Part shown: positions 1-5,414 of the stretch, in pieces | Position numbering within the stretch: the stretch's first letter is position 1 | Layout: every line of letters starts with the position of its first letter | Notes under the pieces: generated by a model | What the model saw: only the letters and a program-made list of their open reading frames with translations | Told to the model about the DNA's origin: nothing | Databases searched by the model: none | IMG/VR virus record: IMGVR_UViG_3300025151_000012 | Span: 1-32,461 of that record | Length of the DNA stretch: 32,461 bases | DNA from: a virus | Strand: one strand, 5' to 3' | Translations under genes and position numbers: made by a program

Positions 1-99
1 AAATACTGCCGTTGGCTCTGTACACACATGACAACATCCTCCTGTTGCCCTGCTATTATAGCATACAGGCAATCAGTTATACGAAACGATAACGTAGTC
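1..99. repeat. Terminal direct repeat, left copy (circle overlap)
   Basis: The first 99 bases are identical to 32363-32461. An exact overlap of an odd, k-mer-like length at both ends of a contig is what an assembler leaves on a circular or circularly permuted molecule. The repeat lies inside a normal operon (HNH stop, promoter, ribosome site and start of the next gene), so joining the ends restores a continuous gene order. A true short packaged terminal repeat cannot be excluded. Confidence 0.9.
55..82 (-). promoter_or_regulatory. Promoter P1 (TATA-type -35, extended -10)
   Basis: On the minus strand a perfect TATAAT (55-60) is preceded by TGC, giving an extended -10. A TATA box lies 21 bases upstream of it (78-81, within CGTATAAC), and no TTGACA is present. 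Initiation near base 48 would give a leader of about 19 nt with an AGGAGG ribosome site (38-43) ahead of the ATG at 29-27 (equal to 32391-32389). It probably drives the 62-residue gene and perhaps the genes beyond. It belongs to a set of four similar sites (16173-16200, 30626-30653, and 3972-3999 on the plus strand). Confidence 0.6.
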
Positions 100-456
100 T
101 GGATTCTGCTCTTTTTTGCGGACTTCTTCGCGGTAGTGCTTGGCTATCTCGTCTCGGATAGCTTTGTTTTCTTTAAGGATACCCCTGCACTTTTCAGTCA
201 GTATTTCCAAGTGCGTAGCGCCTAGCTCAAGCTCTAACCAACCCGCAAAAGCCAGTGGCGATTCCGTGAACGCTCTATGATGATGGTGGCAGAGTGTAAC
301 CGCGTTATCGAGGCTATATCGCACGATGCGCCGTCGTCGGCCATATATGTGTGCGCACTCAAGGCTTTGGTCAGTACCGCAAACGAGACACGCGCCGTCT
401 CTAGCTCTCACTGCTTTGCTAAACCAGATGTCCGCGTTTGTTCTTTTGATTGCCAT
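73..456 (-). CDS. HNH endonuclease-like protein
   Basis: The 127-residue product has an HNH zinc nuclease layout: C23xxC26, C34-A-H36, D50-N51, then C56 followed by a run of histidines (57-60). The N-terminal text (FSKAVRARDGACLVCG) resembles NinG/Rap and phage HNH proteins that nick or cut branched DNA. It lies at the distal end of the DNA-metabolism operon with NinB and a PD-(D/E)XK nuclease, which suggests recombination or replication-intermediate processing. I chose the ATG at 456. An upstream GTG at 486 is possible but would overlap the Zn-ribbon gene even more. The C-terminal third is charged and helical and not recognised. Confidence 0.75.
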   Translation of the reverse strand: MAIKRTNADIWFSKAVRARDGACLVCGTDQSLECAHIYGRRRRIVRYSLDNAVTLCHHHHRAFTESPLAFAGWLELELGATHLEILTEKCRGILKENKAIRDEIAKHYREEVRKKEQNPDYVIVSYN

Positions 457-595
457 AGTAAGTCTCTTTCGTAAATCGGCGCTCACGCAGTATGGCTTTC
501 TCTGTGTGTCCGCAACTGCAAGCCCAGCCCTCTAGCTTGTAGTCCGCTGCCGTAAACATCGGAACCATGCCCTTCCAGCACTTAGTGCATACCAT
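419..595 (-). CDS. Small zinc-ribbon protein overlapping both neighbours
   Basis: A 58-codon open frame begins ATG-GTA-TGC and encodes a four-cysteine ribbon: C3xxC6 near the start and C26-S-C28 about 20 residues later, followed by a basic tail (RERRFTKETYYGNQKNKRG). It starts 14 nt inside the end of the upstream gene (582-824) and runs 38 nt into the HNH gene, filling what would otherwise be a 125-nt gap in a tightly packed operon. The ribosome site is weak. The Cys spacing is typical of tiny phage Zn-ribbon proteins that contact nucleic acid or a host protein. The function is unknown. Confidence 0.55.
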   Translation of the reverse strand: MVCTKCWKGMVPMFTAADYKLEGWACSCGHTEKAILRERRFTKETYYGNQKNKRGHLV

Positions 596-824
596 GCTCT
601 GATCGCCAGTCCTCTACGGTTGTCAGTAACGCTGTCAGCCAGCTAGTAGTGAATGAGTCGATATCAACGTCAATTGTTATGCCCTCGGGACACGCCACGT
701 CAATGTATACGTCAGTCATTTGGTCGTTACGCATATTAGTGGTTGCCGCCATGATTGCCTCTACCCTACAAACAACAGCGCCGCCATCAGGCAAGGGCAT
801 AGACATAATCGGCATTTTGGTCAC
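582..824 (-). CDS. Hypothetical protein, 80 aa
   Basis: This is an acidic small protein with a hydrophobic, beta-like N-terminus (MPIMSMPLPDGGAVVCRVEA) and an acidic middle (ITIDVDIDSF). It probably starts with GTG at 824, whose bases overlap the TGA stop of the phosphoesterase gene, and GAGG lies about 8 nt upstream. An ATG three codons in is the alternative. It sits in the leftward DNA-metabolism operon. No family is recognised. Confidence 0.6.
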   Translation of the reverse strand: MTKMPIMSMPLPDGGAVVCRVEAIMAATTNMRNDQMTDVYIDVACPEGITIDVDIDSFTTSWLTALLTTVEDWRSEHGMH

Positions 825-1978
825 TGTAGCGCCTCGATCCCTACCTTGAAGCGGCTAAACTCGCCATGCTCCTTATCCAATACTACACAAGAAATCGACC
901 GCTGTGCGCCGAAGCCATTTGCTGAGTGCCAAGAATCGACGGGGGGTAACACCGACCACGCCTCCCACGTAAGCCCGCCTAGTTCTTCTGATTGCTTATG
1001 GTGGATGTGGCCTGTCCAAGCAAAGCGGTATTTTGTTCGTCCCCACTGCTCTGCGTAGTCGCGTGTAATGGCCTCGTACAATTGACGGGTGCGGATCTTG
1101 TCGCCGTGATGCGTAACTACGAAGTTTTTGCCCCACTCAAAGGTGATGAATTTGTTAAAGTTGTCGAACACCTTTACCCGCTTATCTTTCTCGTAGTACA
1201 TACGCAGCATCTCGTTAAGCCAGAGTGATGCGTCAGGGTCGTGGTTGCCGCGTGCGTTAATCAACCACACTTCGTCGTACTGCTGCAGCATCCGCGTGAC
1301 AATTATTTGGAATAGGTTGCCTGCGGCTCGTATGGTCTCGCCCTGTCTGCCACTAACGTCAAGAGCCGTCCCTCCGCCTGTCTCGCCTTTCAGCGAGTTA
1401 GCATGAATGAGGTCGCCTACGTTAAGCAACACGCCTACAGCGCAATCCCCAGTGCTTTCGATGAGCTTATCGACGCCCTTAATTAAAGTCTGTTGCGCTA
1501 TCTCTAAATCCCAAGGATCGCCACCTGTTTCGGGACTCCACGCCAACATCCCAAGGTGATGATCTCCCACGATATGGACAGCCATGCGGTTTGCTAACTT
1601 TTGCTTTTTAGATTTTTTTATGGGCTTAGCTAAACCCTCAAGCTCGTCTTTTAGCCCTAGCTTGAAGTGATTTAATGCGACTTGCAGTGCGTGTTCCTTG
1701 TCGCTTTGACTCTTCACCCACTGAGCAACAGGCTTTCCGTCAGTGTACAAGGTCGAGACACCCTTGACCGTAAACCCGTCAGGTACAGGGTGTGTGTAGT
1801 CATGCTCAGGGCTATATCCTTGTTTTGCTGCCACTGCCCTAACCGCTTCAAGGTGCCCTCTTATAGTGCCACGACTTAAACCCAAATCTGCGGCTATCTC
1901 TCGCTGGCTCTTGCCTTCTTCTACTCGGCTAATCACTTCTCTTTGCCTTTCGGTCTTGCAAAACTGCACAAGGCTCAT
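821..1978 (-). CDS. HTH-calcineurin-like metallophosphoesterase
   Basis: The 385-residue protein has two parts. Residues about 8-50 form a LuxR/sigma-like helix-turn-helix (SQREIAADLGLSRGTIRGHL). Residues about 130-345 carry the complete calcineurin phosphoesterase signature: D139-x-H141, G188-D189, G244-N245-H246-D247, H290/H291 and G323-H-I-H-H, which bind two metal ions and hydrolyse phosphodiesters. Phage members are usually annotated as Mre11/SbcD-like nucleases or phosphatases, and the substrate cannot be read from sequence. The gene lies 3 nt after NinB. The HTH suggests the enzyme is directed to DNA. All metal ligands are present, so it should be active. Confidence 0.88.
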   Translation of the reverse strand: MSLVQFCKTERQREVISRVEEGKSQREIAADLGLSRGTIRGHLEAVRAVAAKQGYSPEHDYTHPVPDGFTVKGVSTLYTDGKPVAQWVKSQSDKEHALQVALNHFKLGLKDELEGLAKPIKKSKKQKLANRMAVHIVGDHHLGMLAWSPETGGDPWDLEIAQQTLIKGVDKLIESTGDCAVGVLLNVGDLIHANSLKGETGGGTALDVSGRQGETIRAAGNLFQIIVTRMLQQYDEVWLINARGNHDPDASLWLNEMLRMYYEKDKRVKVFDNFNKFITFEWGKNFVVTHHGDKIRTRQLYEAITRDYAEQWGRTKYRFAWTGHIHHKQSEELGGLTWEAWSVLPPVDSWHSANGFGAQRSISCVVLDKEHGEFSRFKVGIEALQ

Positions 1979-1981
1979 GCC

Positions 1982-2416
1982 TTATCCCCCCAGTTTGCGG
2001 TACTCCGAATTAGTAGGGTTCGTGAGTTTGACTCCCAGATCAATCGCCCACGCCTCTACTTGTTGCATGAAGTATAACATTTCCCCCCTGTCTAGCGTTG
2101 AAGTACCGCGTACCTGTGCGGGTATCGTCGTATTTCCAACCTCTACGTCTTCGGTGCCAAGGAATTTGTATTTCAGCATTAGTTTCAGGTCGTCCTCAGT
2201 ACCCGTGAACCCGCCGCGCTTTTTAAAGTGCCGCGTCATGTCCCTGACCCACACATGGAAAAGGTCATTCTGACTGAGCGAGCGACGTGGCTTATATGCC
2301 TTAACTTGCCACGCTACTGGTTTGTCCCAACACCATTCCGTTTCAAGAAATTTCTTGAAGGCATCCATGCGGTCTTTTATTTCGATCGGGTCTTTAATTA
2401 ACCAAAATTCACCCAT
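1982..2416 (-). CDS. ninB: NinB/YbcN-like recombination protein
   Basis: The 144-residue product matches the NinB (YbcN) family by the block YKPRRSLSQNDLFHVW near residues 41-56, a helical segment with KYKFLGTEDVEVG, and a C-terminal AWAIDLGVKLTNP motif. Lambda NinB/Orf binds single-stranded DNA and SSB and helps load recombination proteins, the equivalent of RecFOR. I chose the ATG at 2416 (GGGAGAGA upstream), which overlaps the preceding nuclease gene by 8 nt. Proximity to an annealing-type protein, an SSB-like protein and nucleases fits a recombination-dependent replication module. Confidence 0.8.
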   Translation of the reverse strand: MGEFWLIKDPIEIKDRMDAFKKFLETEWCWDKPVAWQVKAYKPRRSLSQNDLFHVWVRDMTRHFKKRGGFTGTEDDLKLMLKYKFLGTEDVEVGNTTIPAQVRGTSTLDRGEMLYFMQQVEAWAIDLGVKLTNPTNSEYRKLGG

Positions 2417-2906
2417 CACAAAGTCTCTCCCATAGTGCATCCATCGGAATCATCTCAACATATTTCAGCTTGGCGCTTTGATCGTACTCAGTAAAACCCC
2501 CCTCAGTGACTTGCCCCTTGTCAACTATTTGCGCTTTTTGCCAGAAGTGCTTTTTGTACATCCAACCCATAAACGTCACCTCACCATCTGTGACGTTGGC
2601 AAAAACATAAGCCATCACGTTAAATTTCTGCTGATAGGTATTGATATGCCCCTCAAAGGTACTGCACGGCTGTACGTTGCGCTTCTTACACTTAACGTCG
2701 ACAGTCACCTTGCGGCCCTTTGCGTAGACGATAAAGTCGTAGGGATGATTTAGACAGCCTGTGTGTGTAAACGGTAGCTTGTGCTTCATAAGCTCCAAAG
2801 CAAAAGCCGCTTCGCCTTGCCAGCCTGCTATTTGACCCATTCCGTCGTTGAGAATGGTTCGAGCGTTGTACTTCTTGCCCGAATAGATGCTAGTCACATT
2901 TGTCAT
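2409..2906 (-). CDS. Putative PD-(D/E)XK nuclease
   Basis: The 165-residue protein has the core of a PD-(D/E)XK nuclease fold: E32 in an N-terminal helix (WQGEAAFALEL), then Y56-D57 and the strand V69-D70-V71-K72, which gives E...D...DxK with usual spacing. The family includes Holliday-junction resolvases and phage exonucleases. The small size and lack of other domains favour a resolvase- or restriction-like nuclease. It overlaps the upstream replication gene by 4 nt (ATGA) and NinB by 8 nt. The fold is inferred from motif spacing. Confidence 0.6.
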   Translation of the reverse strand: MTNVTSIYSGKKYNARTILNDGMGQIAGWQGEAAFALELMKHKLPFTHTGCLNHPYDFIVYAKGRKVTVDVKCKKRNVQPCSTFEGHINTYQQKFNVMAYVFANVTDGEVTFMGWMYKKHFWQKAQIVDKGQVTEGGFTEYDQSAKLKYVEMIPMDALWERLCDG

Positions 2907-3277
2907 CGCGTCACCCTCTGCCCGTCATACGTCACATACTGCCCGTACTTCTCAAGGCATGACTGCCTAAAGTGTTCGTTTTGCATAAAGTCGTGCGTCA
3001 GGTCATCAAGCTGCGACCACTGCTTCATAAGCTTTCTGCCTGTTTGCTCTTGCTCTTGCTGTGCAAACGGGCTTCCGCCTTTTTGGTTTGCGCGTGAAAG
3101 CCAGCTTTGGCAGAAGCGCGGCATACCTTTTACGGTTTTGACGCGATTGGGGTTAGCCTCTAACCATGTCGTCATAACATTAAGCTCTGCGAATACGTCT
3201 ACGTCAGGGAAAGCGTGCTGCCAGCTAATCACCTGTTCGTCTGTTGGTTGCCAGTCAATGCCATCTTTAGTGATCAT
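2903..3277 (-). CDS. Replication-associated protein (DnaT/replisome-organizer C-terminal-like)
   Basis: The 124-residue protein carries the block W-Q-P at residues 9-11, a P-x-V-D-V-x-x-EL turn (24-32), M-x-x-WL-x-ANPNRVKT (35-48) and G-M-x-RF-x-x-WLSRA (51-63). This arrangement is seen at the C-terminus of many phage replication initiator/organizer proteins and DnaT-like primosomal proteins. Here it stands alone, without the usual N-terminal winged helix. ATG 3277 has an AGGAGGG site 5 nt upstream and overlaps the Zn-ribbon gene by 11 nt. It may help load the host helicase at an origin in the adjacent non-coding region (inference). Confidence 0.55.
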   Translation of the reverse strand: MITKDGIDWQPTDEQVISWQHAFPDVDVFAELNVMTTWLEANPNRVKTVKGMPRFCQSWLSRANQKGGSPFAQQEQEQTGRKLMKQWSQLDDLTHDFMQNEHFRQSCLEKYGQYVTYDGQRVTR

Positions 3278-3701
3278 AATAACCCTCCTGTATTCTGCGC
3301 AGGGCGTCACATTCGCCACACGCGTCAAATTCATCTTTGAAAAAGCAACGACCGCGCCTAATAGTAAATCGGCCACAATCGCATCGGCATACCCATCTGC
3401 CTCGATGCTCTTTTGACATCCCAAGCACAACTAAACGCCCGCGACGATAATGTGCAAGGTTCATGTGTTTCCGTTGCTCGTATATTTTCTTGATGCTTTT
3501 CATCGGCAAGGGATTACCTTCACCATCAGGTTCCTCTGCTATGTAATCGAAAAACGACTCGTAATACGGCAAAGGCAAATCGCTATCGAATCTTGAGCCG
3601 TGACCTTTTTTTATTGACTTCGATAAACGGTAGTTATCTTTACTTTCAGACGTCACTATTGCCGCTAATTTATTGACCGGCTTAGTGTGATACTCGTCCA
3701 T
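3267..3701 (-). CDS. Zn-ribbon phage protein, 144 aa
   Basis: The first 80 residues are polar and of no recognised family. Residues 88-135 read GRLVVLG...WVCRCDCG...CGECD, a cysteine-rich ribbon with C105, C107, C109, C119, C128 and C131. This C-terminal domain recurs as a small conserved phage protein of unknown role, probably nucleic-acid binding. ATG 3701 is preceded by AAGGAGAAGGGTA, the same ribosome-site block used before the 280-residue gene at 32072. It is the first gene after the 393-base non-coding stretch and is co-transcribed with the replication gene. Confidence 0.65.
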   Translation of the reverse strand: MDEYHTKPVNKLAAIVTSESKDNYRLSKSIKKGHGSRFDSDLPLPYYESFFDYIAEEPDGEGNPLPMKSIKKIYEQRKHMNLAHYRRGRLVVLGMSKEHRGRWVCRCDCGRFTIRRGRCFFKDEFDACGECDALRRIQEGYYDH

Positions 3702-3734
3702 TACCCTTCTCCTTTTTTTTGACAATAGGGATCA

Positions 3735-3869
3735 TTAGAGGCGGTTGTTGCCCTATACAGATCCTAGCTAGTCCATCACCTTCACAGTATCAGTTCAGAT
3801 CATTTACGGCTCTGCCAGACCGCGCCCTTACTACATGGCAACATGACAACTGTTCATCCCCGCCTCTAA
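3735..3869 (-). promoter_or_regulatory. Long-range inverted repeat, possible structured leader
   Basis: On the minus strand TTAGAGGCGG (3869-3860) can pair with CCGCCTCTAA (3744-3735). A second inner pairing, GTTGCC with GGCAAC (3843-3838 with 3752-3747), extends it. The first arm contains GAGG, the ribosome site of a mini-ORF of 8 codons (ATG 3857, stop 3831-3833). This could be the folded 5' leader of the mRNA for the Zn-ribbon and replication genes, or part of a replication origin. It is based on sequence pairing only. Confidence 0.35.
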
Positions 3870-3925
3870 AGGTCGTGAGAGTGATTTGGCTTTCGTGAGC
3901 GGCTGCACCTGAGACAGCACTGTTT

Positions 3926-3943
3926 GACTAGGCTCGACTAGGC
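3926..3943. repeat. Tandem GACTAGGC direct repeat
   Basis: GACTAGGC occurs at 3926-3933 and 3936-3943, a 10-bp period that places both copies on the same face of the helix, as iterons or protein-binding half-sites often are. An inverted CTAGTC occurs at 3768-3773. Two copies are too few to call an origin. Confidence 0.35.
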
Positions 3944-3971
3944 GTACTTTGGTGGGATAAGGAGTTGTGGG

Positions 3972-3999
3972 TATACAGACAGCTAGATTGCTGTATAAT
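3972..3999 (+). promoter_or_regulatory. Promoter P3 of the rightward ncRNA, with operator-like palindrome
   Basis: On the plus strand TATACA (3972-3977) and a perfect TATAAT (3994-3999) are separated by 16 bp. Initiation is expected near 4006, immediately before the first hairpin of the RNA. The spacer is filled by an inverted repeat, ACAGC-N6-GCTGT (3979-3994), a plausible repressor or activator site. Its -35 box matches the TATA-type box of the other three TATAAT promoters rather than TTGACA. Confidence 0.6.
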
Positions 4000-4005
4000 T
4001 TTCCC

Positions 4006-4092
4006 TATCCTTAGCACGCAAACTTAGGATGCCACATGCGCTAACCCTTCCGCAAGTGGTTATGGGCCACCTCCTCAGTGGCCCTTTTTTTT
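4006..4092 (+). ncRNA. Candidate structured antisense small RNA (OOP-like position)
   Basis: The predicted transcript of about 87 nt folds into three hairpins. The first pairs ATCCTTAG (4007-4014) with CTTAGGAT (4023-4030), with one mismatch. The second pairs CCAC-AT-GCG (4032-4040) with CGC-AA-GTGG (4051-4059). The third is the terminator GGGCCAC / GTGGCCC (4064-4070, 4078-4084) followed by eight T. It holds no open frame of note. It is transcribed against the leftward early operon and ends 3 bases from the stop of the 82-residue gene, so read-through early mRNA is fully complementary to it. Lambda OOP RNA has the same place between the cII side and O. GTGG at 4056-4059 could alternatively pair with CCAC at 4067-4070 and open the terminator. 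Confidence 0.6.
4064..4092 (+). terminator. Rho-independent terminator of the rightward ncRNA
   Basis: A perfect 7-bp GC-rich stem (4064-4070 with 4078-4084) with a 7-nt loop is followed by eight T on the plus strand. On the minus strand the hairpin is followed by ATAACC and has no U-tract, so it should stop rightward but not leftward transcription. A strong plus-strand terminator where no plus-strand gene exists is the main evidence that an RNA is made here. Confidence 0.85.
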
Positions 4093-4094
4093 AC

Positions 4095-4343
4095 CTATTG
4101 AATCCTCCACACTCTCAAGTTGCCGAACTCATCAACAGTGCGCGACTTCCCTTTCATGCCAAAACGTCGCAAGGCACGGATCATTTCGTAGCGTGCTTGC
4201 TTAACACCGAAACGCTCATTTATCTCCTTGGCTGTCTCTTTGGTAAGCAAAACGCTATCGCCAACCTCCATGTTTTTAAGGAATTCCCACTTGTATCCGT
4301 GGGGGCCATAGTCGTTCATGTCGATACCCTTCTCAATTTTCAT
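4095..4343 (-). CDS. Small putative DNA-binding regulator, 82 aa
   Basis: The 82-residue basic protein reads like the small regulators found in aquatic phages: MNDYGPHGYKWEFL at the start, VLLTKETAKEINERFG in the middle, a helix with YEMIRALRRFGMKGK, and a closing strand RVWRI. The A-x-x-R-x-G-x-K...RVWR ending is common in short phage proteins with an unproven DNA-binding role. The start at 4343 has GGGAGG 4 nt upstream, and an internal ATG (codon 9) also has a ribosome site. It directly follows the Cro-type gene and ends tail-to-tail with the ncRNA, so it occupies the cII-side position relative to the replication genes. Confidence 0.6.
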   Translation of the reverse strand: MKIEKGIDMNDYGPHGYKWEFLKNMEVGDSVLLTKETAKEINERFGVKQARYEMIRALRRFGMKGKSRTVDEFGNLRVWRIQ

Positions 4344-4344
4344 A

Positions 4345-4554
4345 CTACCTCCCTAACTTCTCAAACTCATCGAGAGACATATTTAACCTGCTGGCTAACT
4401 GCACTACGCGACTAAACTTCATGTCGTCTTTGTGCCGCCAGCGGCATACTTGTACAGGCGTTACACCGAACTCTTTTGCCAGTTCATCATTGCTAACACC
4501 TGCGAGCGCCTGCGCTTTCTTCAGCGCTTTACCGACATCAGAAGGGCAAGTCAT
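4345..4554 (-). CDS. Cro/C1-type HTH transcriptional regulator
   Basis: The 69-residue protein is almost entirely one HTH_3-type DNA-binding domain: DVGKALKKAQALAGVSNDEL, then AKEFGVTPVQVCRWRH with the recognition helix TPVQVCRW, then helices ending SLDEFEKLG. A single-domain protein of this size within the early operon is typical of Cro. No CI-like repressor with a cleavable C-terminal domain and no integrase were found. The ATG at 4554 (GGAG upstream) is preferred over one at 4572 with no ribosome site. It overlaps the SSB-like gene by 17 nt. It may bind the TGTTC-N6-GAACA palindrome at 6025-6040 at the head of its own operon (inference). Confidence 0.8.
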   Translation of the reverse strand: MTCPSDVGKALKKAQALAGVSNDELAKEFGVTPVQVCRWRHKDDMKFSRVVQLASRLNMSLDEFEKLGR

Positions 4555-4801
4555 CTTCGAACTCCACCGCATTTGCTAACGACTGCTTGGCCTGTTGCAT
4601 GCCCTTGTTATGCACCTCATCCTTTGCCGTGGTGCTAAGAGACATAAACGTTTTGCCGTTCTTGTCTTTCTTCAGCCACGCTGACAGCCAGAATTCCGCA
4701 CCACTGCCATCGGTATAGCTACCCTTGTAGTCGGGGTGCGTTTCCTTTTCTTTCCTGTCGTTCTTGAACAGGACGCCTCGGTTGCTGTTGTCATACTGCA
4801 T
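4538..4801 (-). CDS. DUF736/SSB-like single-strand-binding candidate
   Basis: The 87-residue protein begins with N-N-R-G-x-L-F-K-N-D-type text (NRGVLFKNDRKEKETHPDYKG) and a FWLSAWLKKDKNGKTFMSLS strand pair, as in DUF736, and is probably OB-like. It ends EFEDDLPF. A terminal acidic run closing in P-F is the hallmark of bacterial SSB tails (DDDIPF), which dock PriA, RecO, RecQ and Exo I. It lies 1 nt after the annealing-type gene, the usual place of a phage SSB in recombination modules. The tail strongly suggests a functional SSB substitute, but the fold is inferred. Confidence 0.65.
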   Translation of the reverse strand: MQYDNSNRGVLFKNDRKEKETHPDYKGSYTDGSGAEFWLSAWLKKDKNGKTFMSLSTTAKDEVHNKGMQQAKQSLANAVEFEDDLPF

Positions 4802-4802
4802 C

Positions 4803-5414
4803 TTACTTCCCTCCTTTGGGATTTATCTTCATACACTTTGTCTCGTGTGGGTTGAATACGCCGCCCTTAGTGTAGGCACGGCTAAACTTTTCTTTGACGT
4901 TGTTGGGCGTCTCTTCGATGATGCACCGCAACGTGTCCCACTCTTCATTCGCCACCGCTGACTTAACGCTAGCCACGAAATCAAAATGCTCGTCGATAGC
5001 GTGGATGTAAGCAACCAACTGCGCCACCAGTGAATCGGTGTAGTCGTCGGATTCGTCTTCTGAGTACACATCACCAGAAACGCCAATCAGCTTTAAAATA
5101 ACGCGATCCTTGGCGCGTTTTTCTGCCATCGCAAACGGGTAATCGTTGCGGCAGTTCTTGGCAGACACCTCGCCAATACTCCACTCTTGCCTGTCGCCCA
5201 AGCGCCCCGTCACCTGTATAACTACCTCCTTGCTGGCAGGATTCGTTAGCAGGTGAACAGGCTCTTCGAATTTTATGCCCTGCTTTGCGGCAATCTTCTC
5301 TAACGCCTTGTGCAGTACGACGGGTGTGCCGTGACAATCCCATGTGGCAGAGCCTACAGTTTCGTCAACGTCTGTCAGCGCCTTCTGTAGCGCCTCGGGT
5401 ATTTGCCTAGCCAT
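4803..5414 (-). CDS. Putative single-strand annealing protein (Rad52/Sak-like)
   Basis: The 203-residue product has an N-terminal alpha/beta region with a WSIGEVSAKNCRNDYPFAMA segment (about 88-107), followed by EKRAKDRVILKL and a G-DVYSEDESDDY element. This YP-x-AMAEKRAKDR block recurs in phage proteins adjacent to SSBs and resembles the conserved segment of Rad52-family annealases (RYPYAMAEKRA type). The C-terminus is a charged helical tail. It starts with TAATG coupling to the previous gene and has GGAGGC upstream. The neighbouring SSB-like gene and NinB support a role in annealing. It could instead be an uncharacterised conserved phage protein. Confidence 0.45.
   Translation of the reverse strand: MARQIPEALQKALTDVDETVGSATWDCHGTPVVLHKALEKIAAKQGIKFEEPVHLLTNPASKEVVIQVTGRLGDRQEWSIGEVSAKNCRNDYPFAMAEKRAKDRVILKLIGVSGDVYSEDESDDYTDSLVAQLVAYIHAIDEHFDFVASVKSAVANEEWDTLRCIIEETPNNVKEKFSRAYTKGGVFNPHETKCMKINPKGGK

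Larger units (their letters stand above)
3702..4094. other. Non-coding stretch: ncRNA, operators, candidate origin or leader
   Basis: No protein gene of plausible size fits here on either strand. From right to left it holds a rightward RNA unit with promoter and terminator (3972-4092), an ACAGC-N6-GCTGT inverted repeat inside that promoter, a tandem pair of GACTAGGC (3926-3933 and 3936-3943), and a 10-bp long-range inverted repeat (3735-3744 with 3860-3869). On the minus strand the right arm of that repeat contains the ribosome site of an 8-codon open frame (3857-3831). The position between the regulator genes and the replication gene also suits a replication origin. Confidence 0.6.

Noticed and set aside
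1-99. True direct terminal repeat of a linear virion genome
   Set aside because: It is very short, of odd k-mer length, and interrupts an operon with promoter and start codon. An assembly overlap explains it better. Read mapping would decide.
2781-3416. 211-codon plus-strand frame opposite the nuclease and replication genes
   Set aside because: It is cysteine- and serine-rich nonsense composition and lies across three well-supported leftward genes.
3702-4094. tRNA gene in the long non-coding stretch
   Set aside because: No cloverleaf, no T-arm GTTC consensus and no CCA end could be placed. The hairpins fit a terminator-ended small RNA instead.
4345-4554. Evidence for a temperate lifestyle from the HTH protein
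   Set aside because: A Cro-type protein alone is not enough. No integrase, no attachment site, no CI with a cleavable domain and no excisionase were found.
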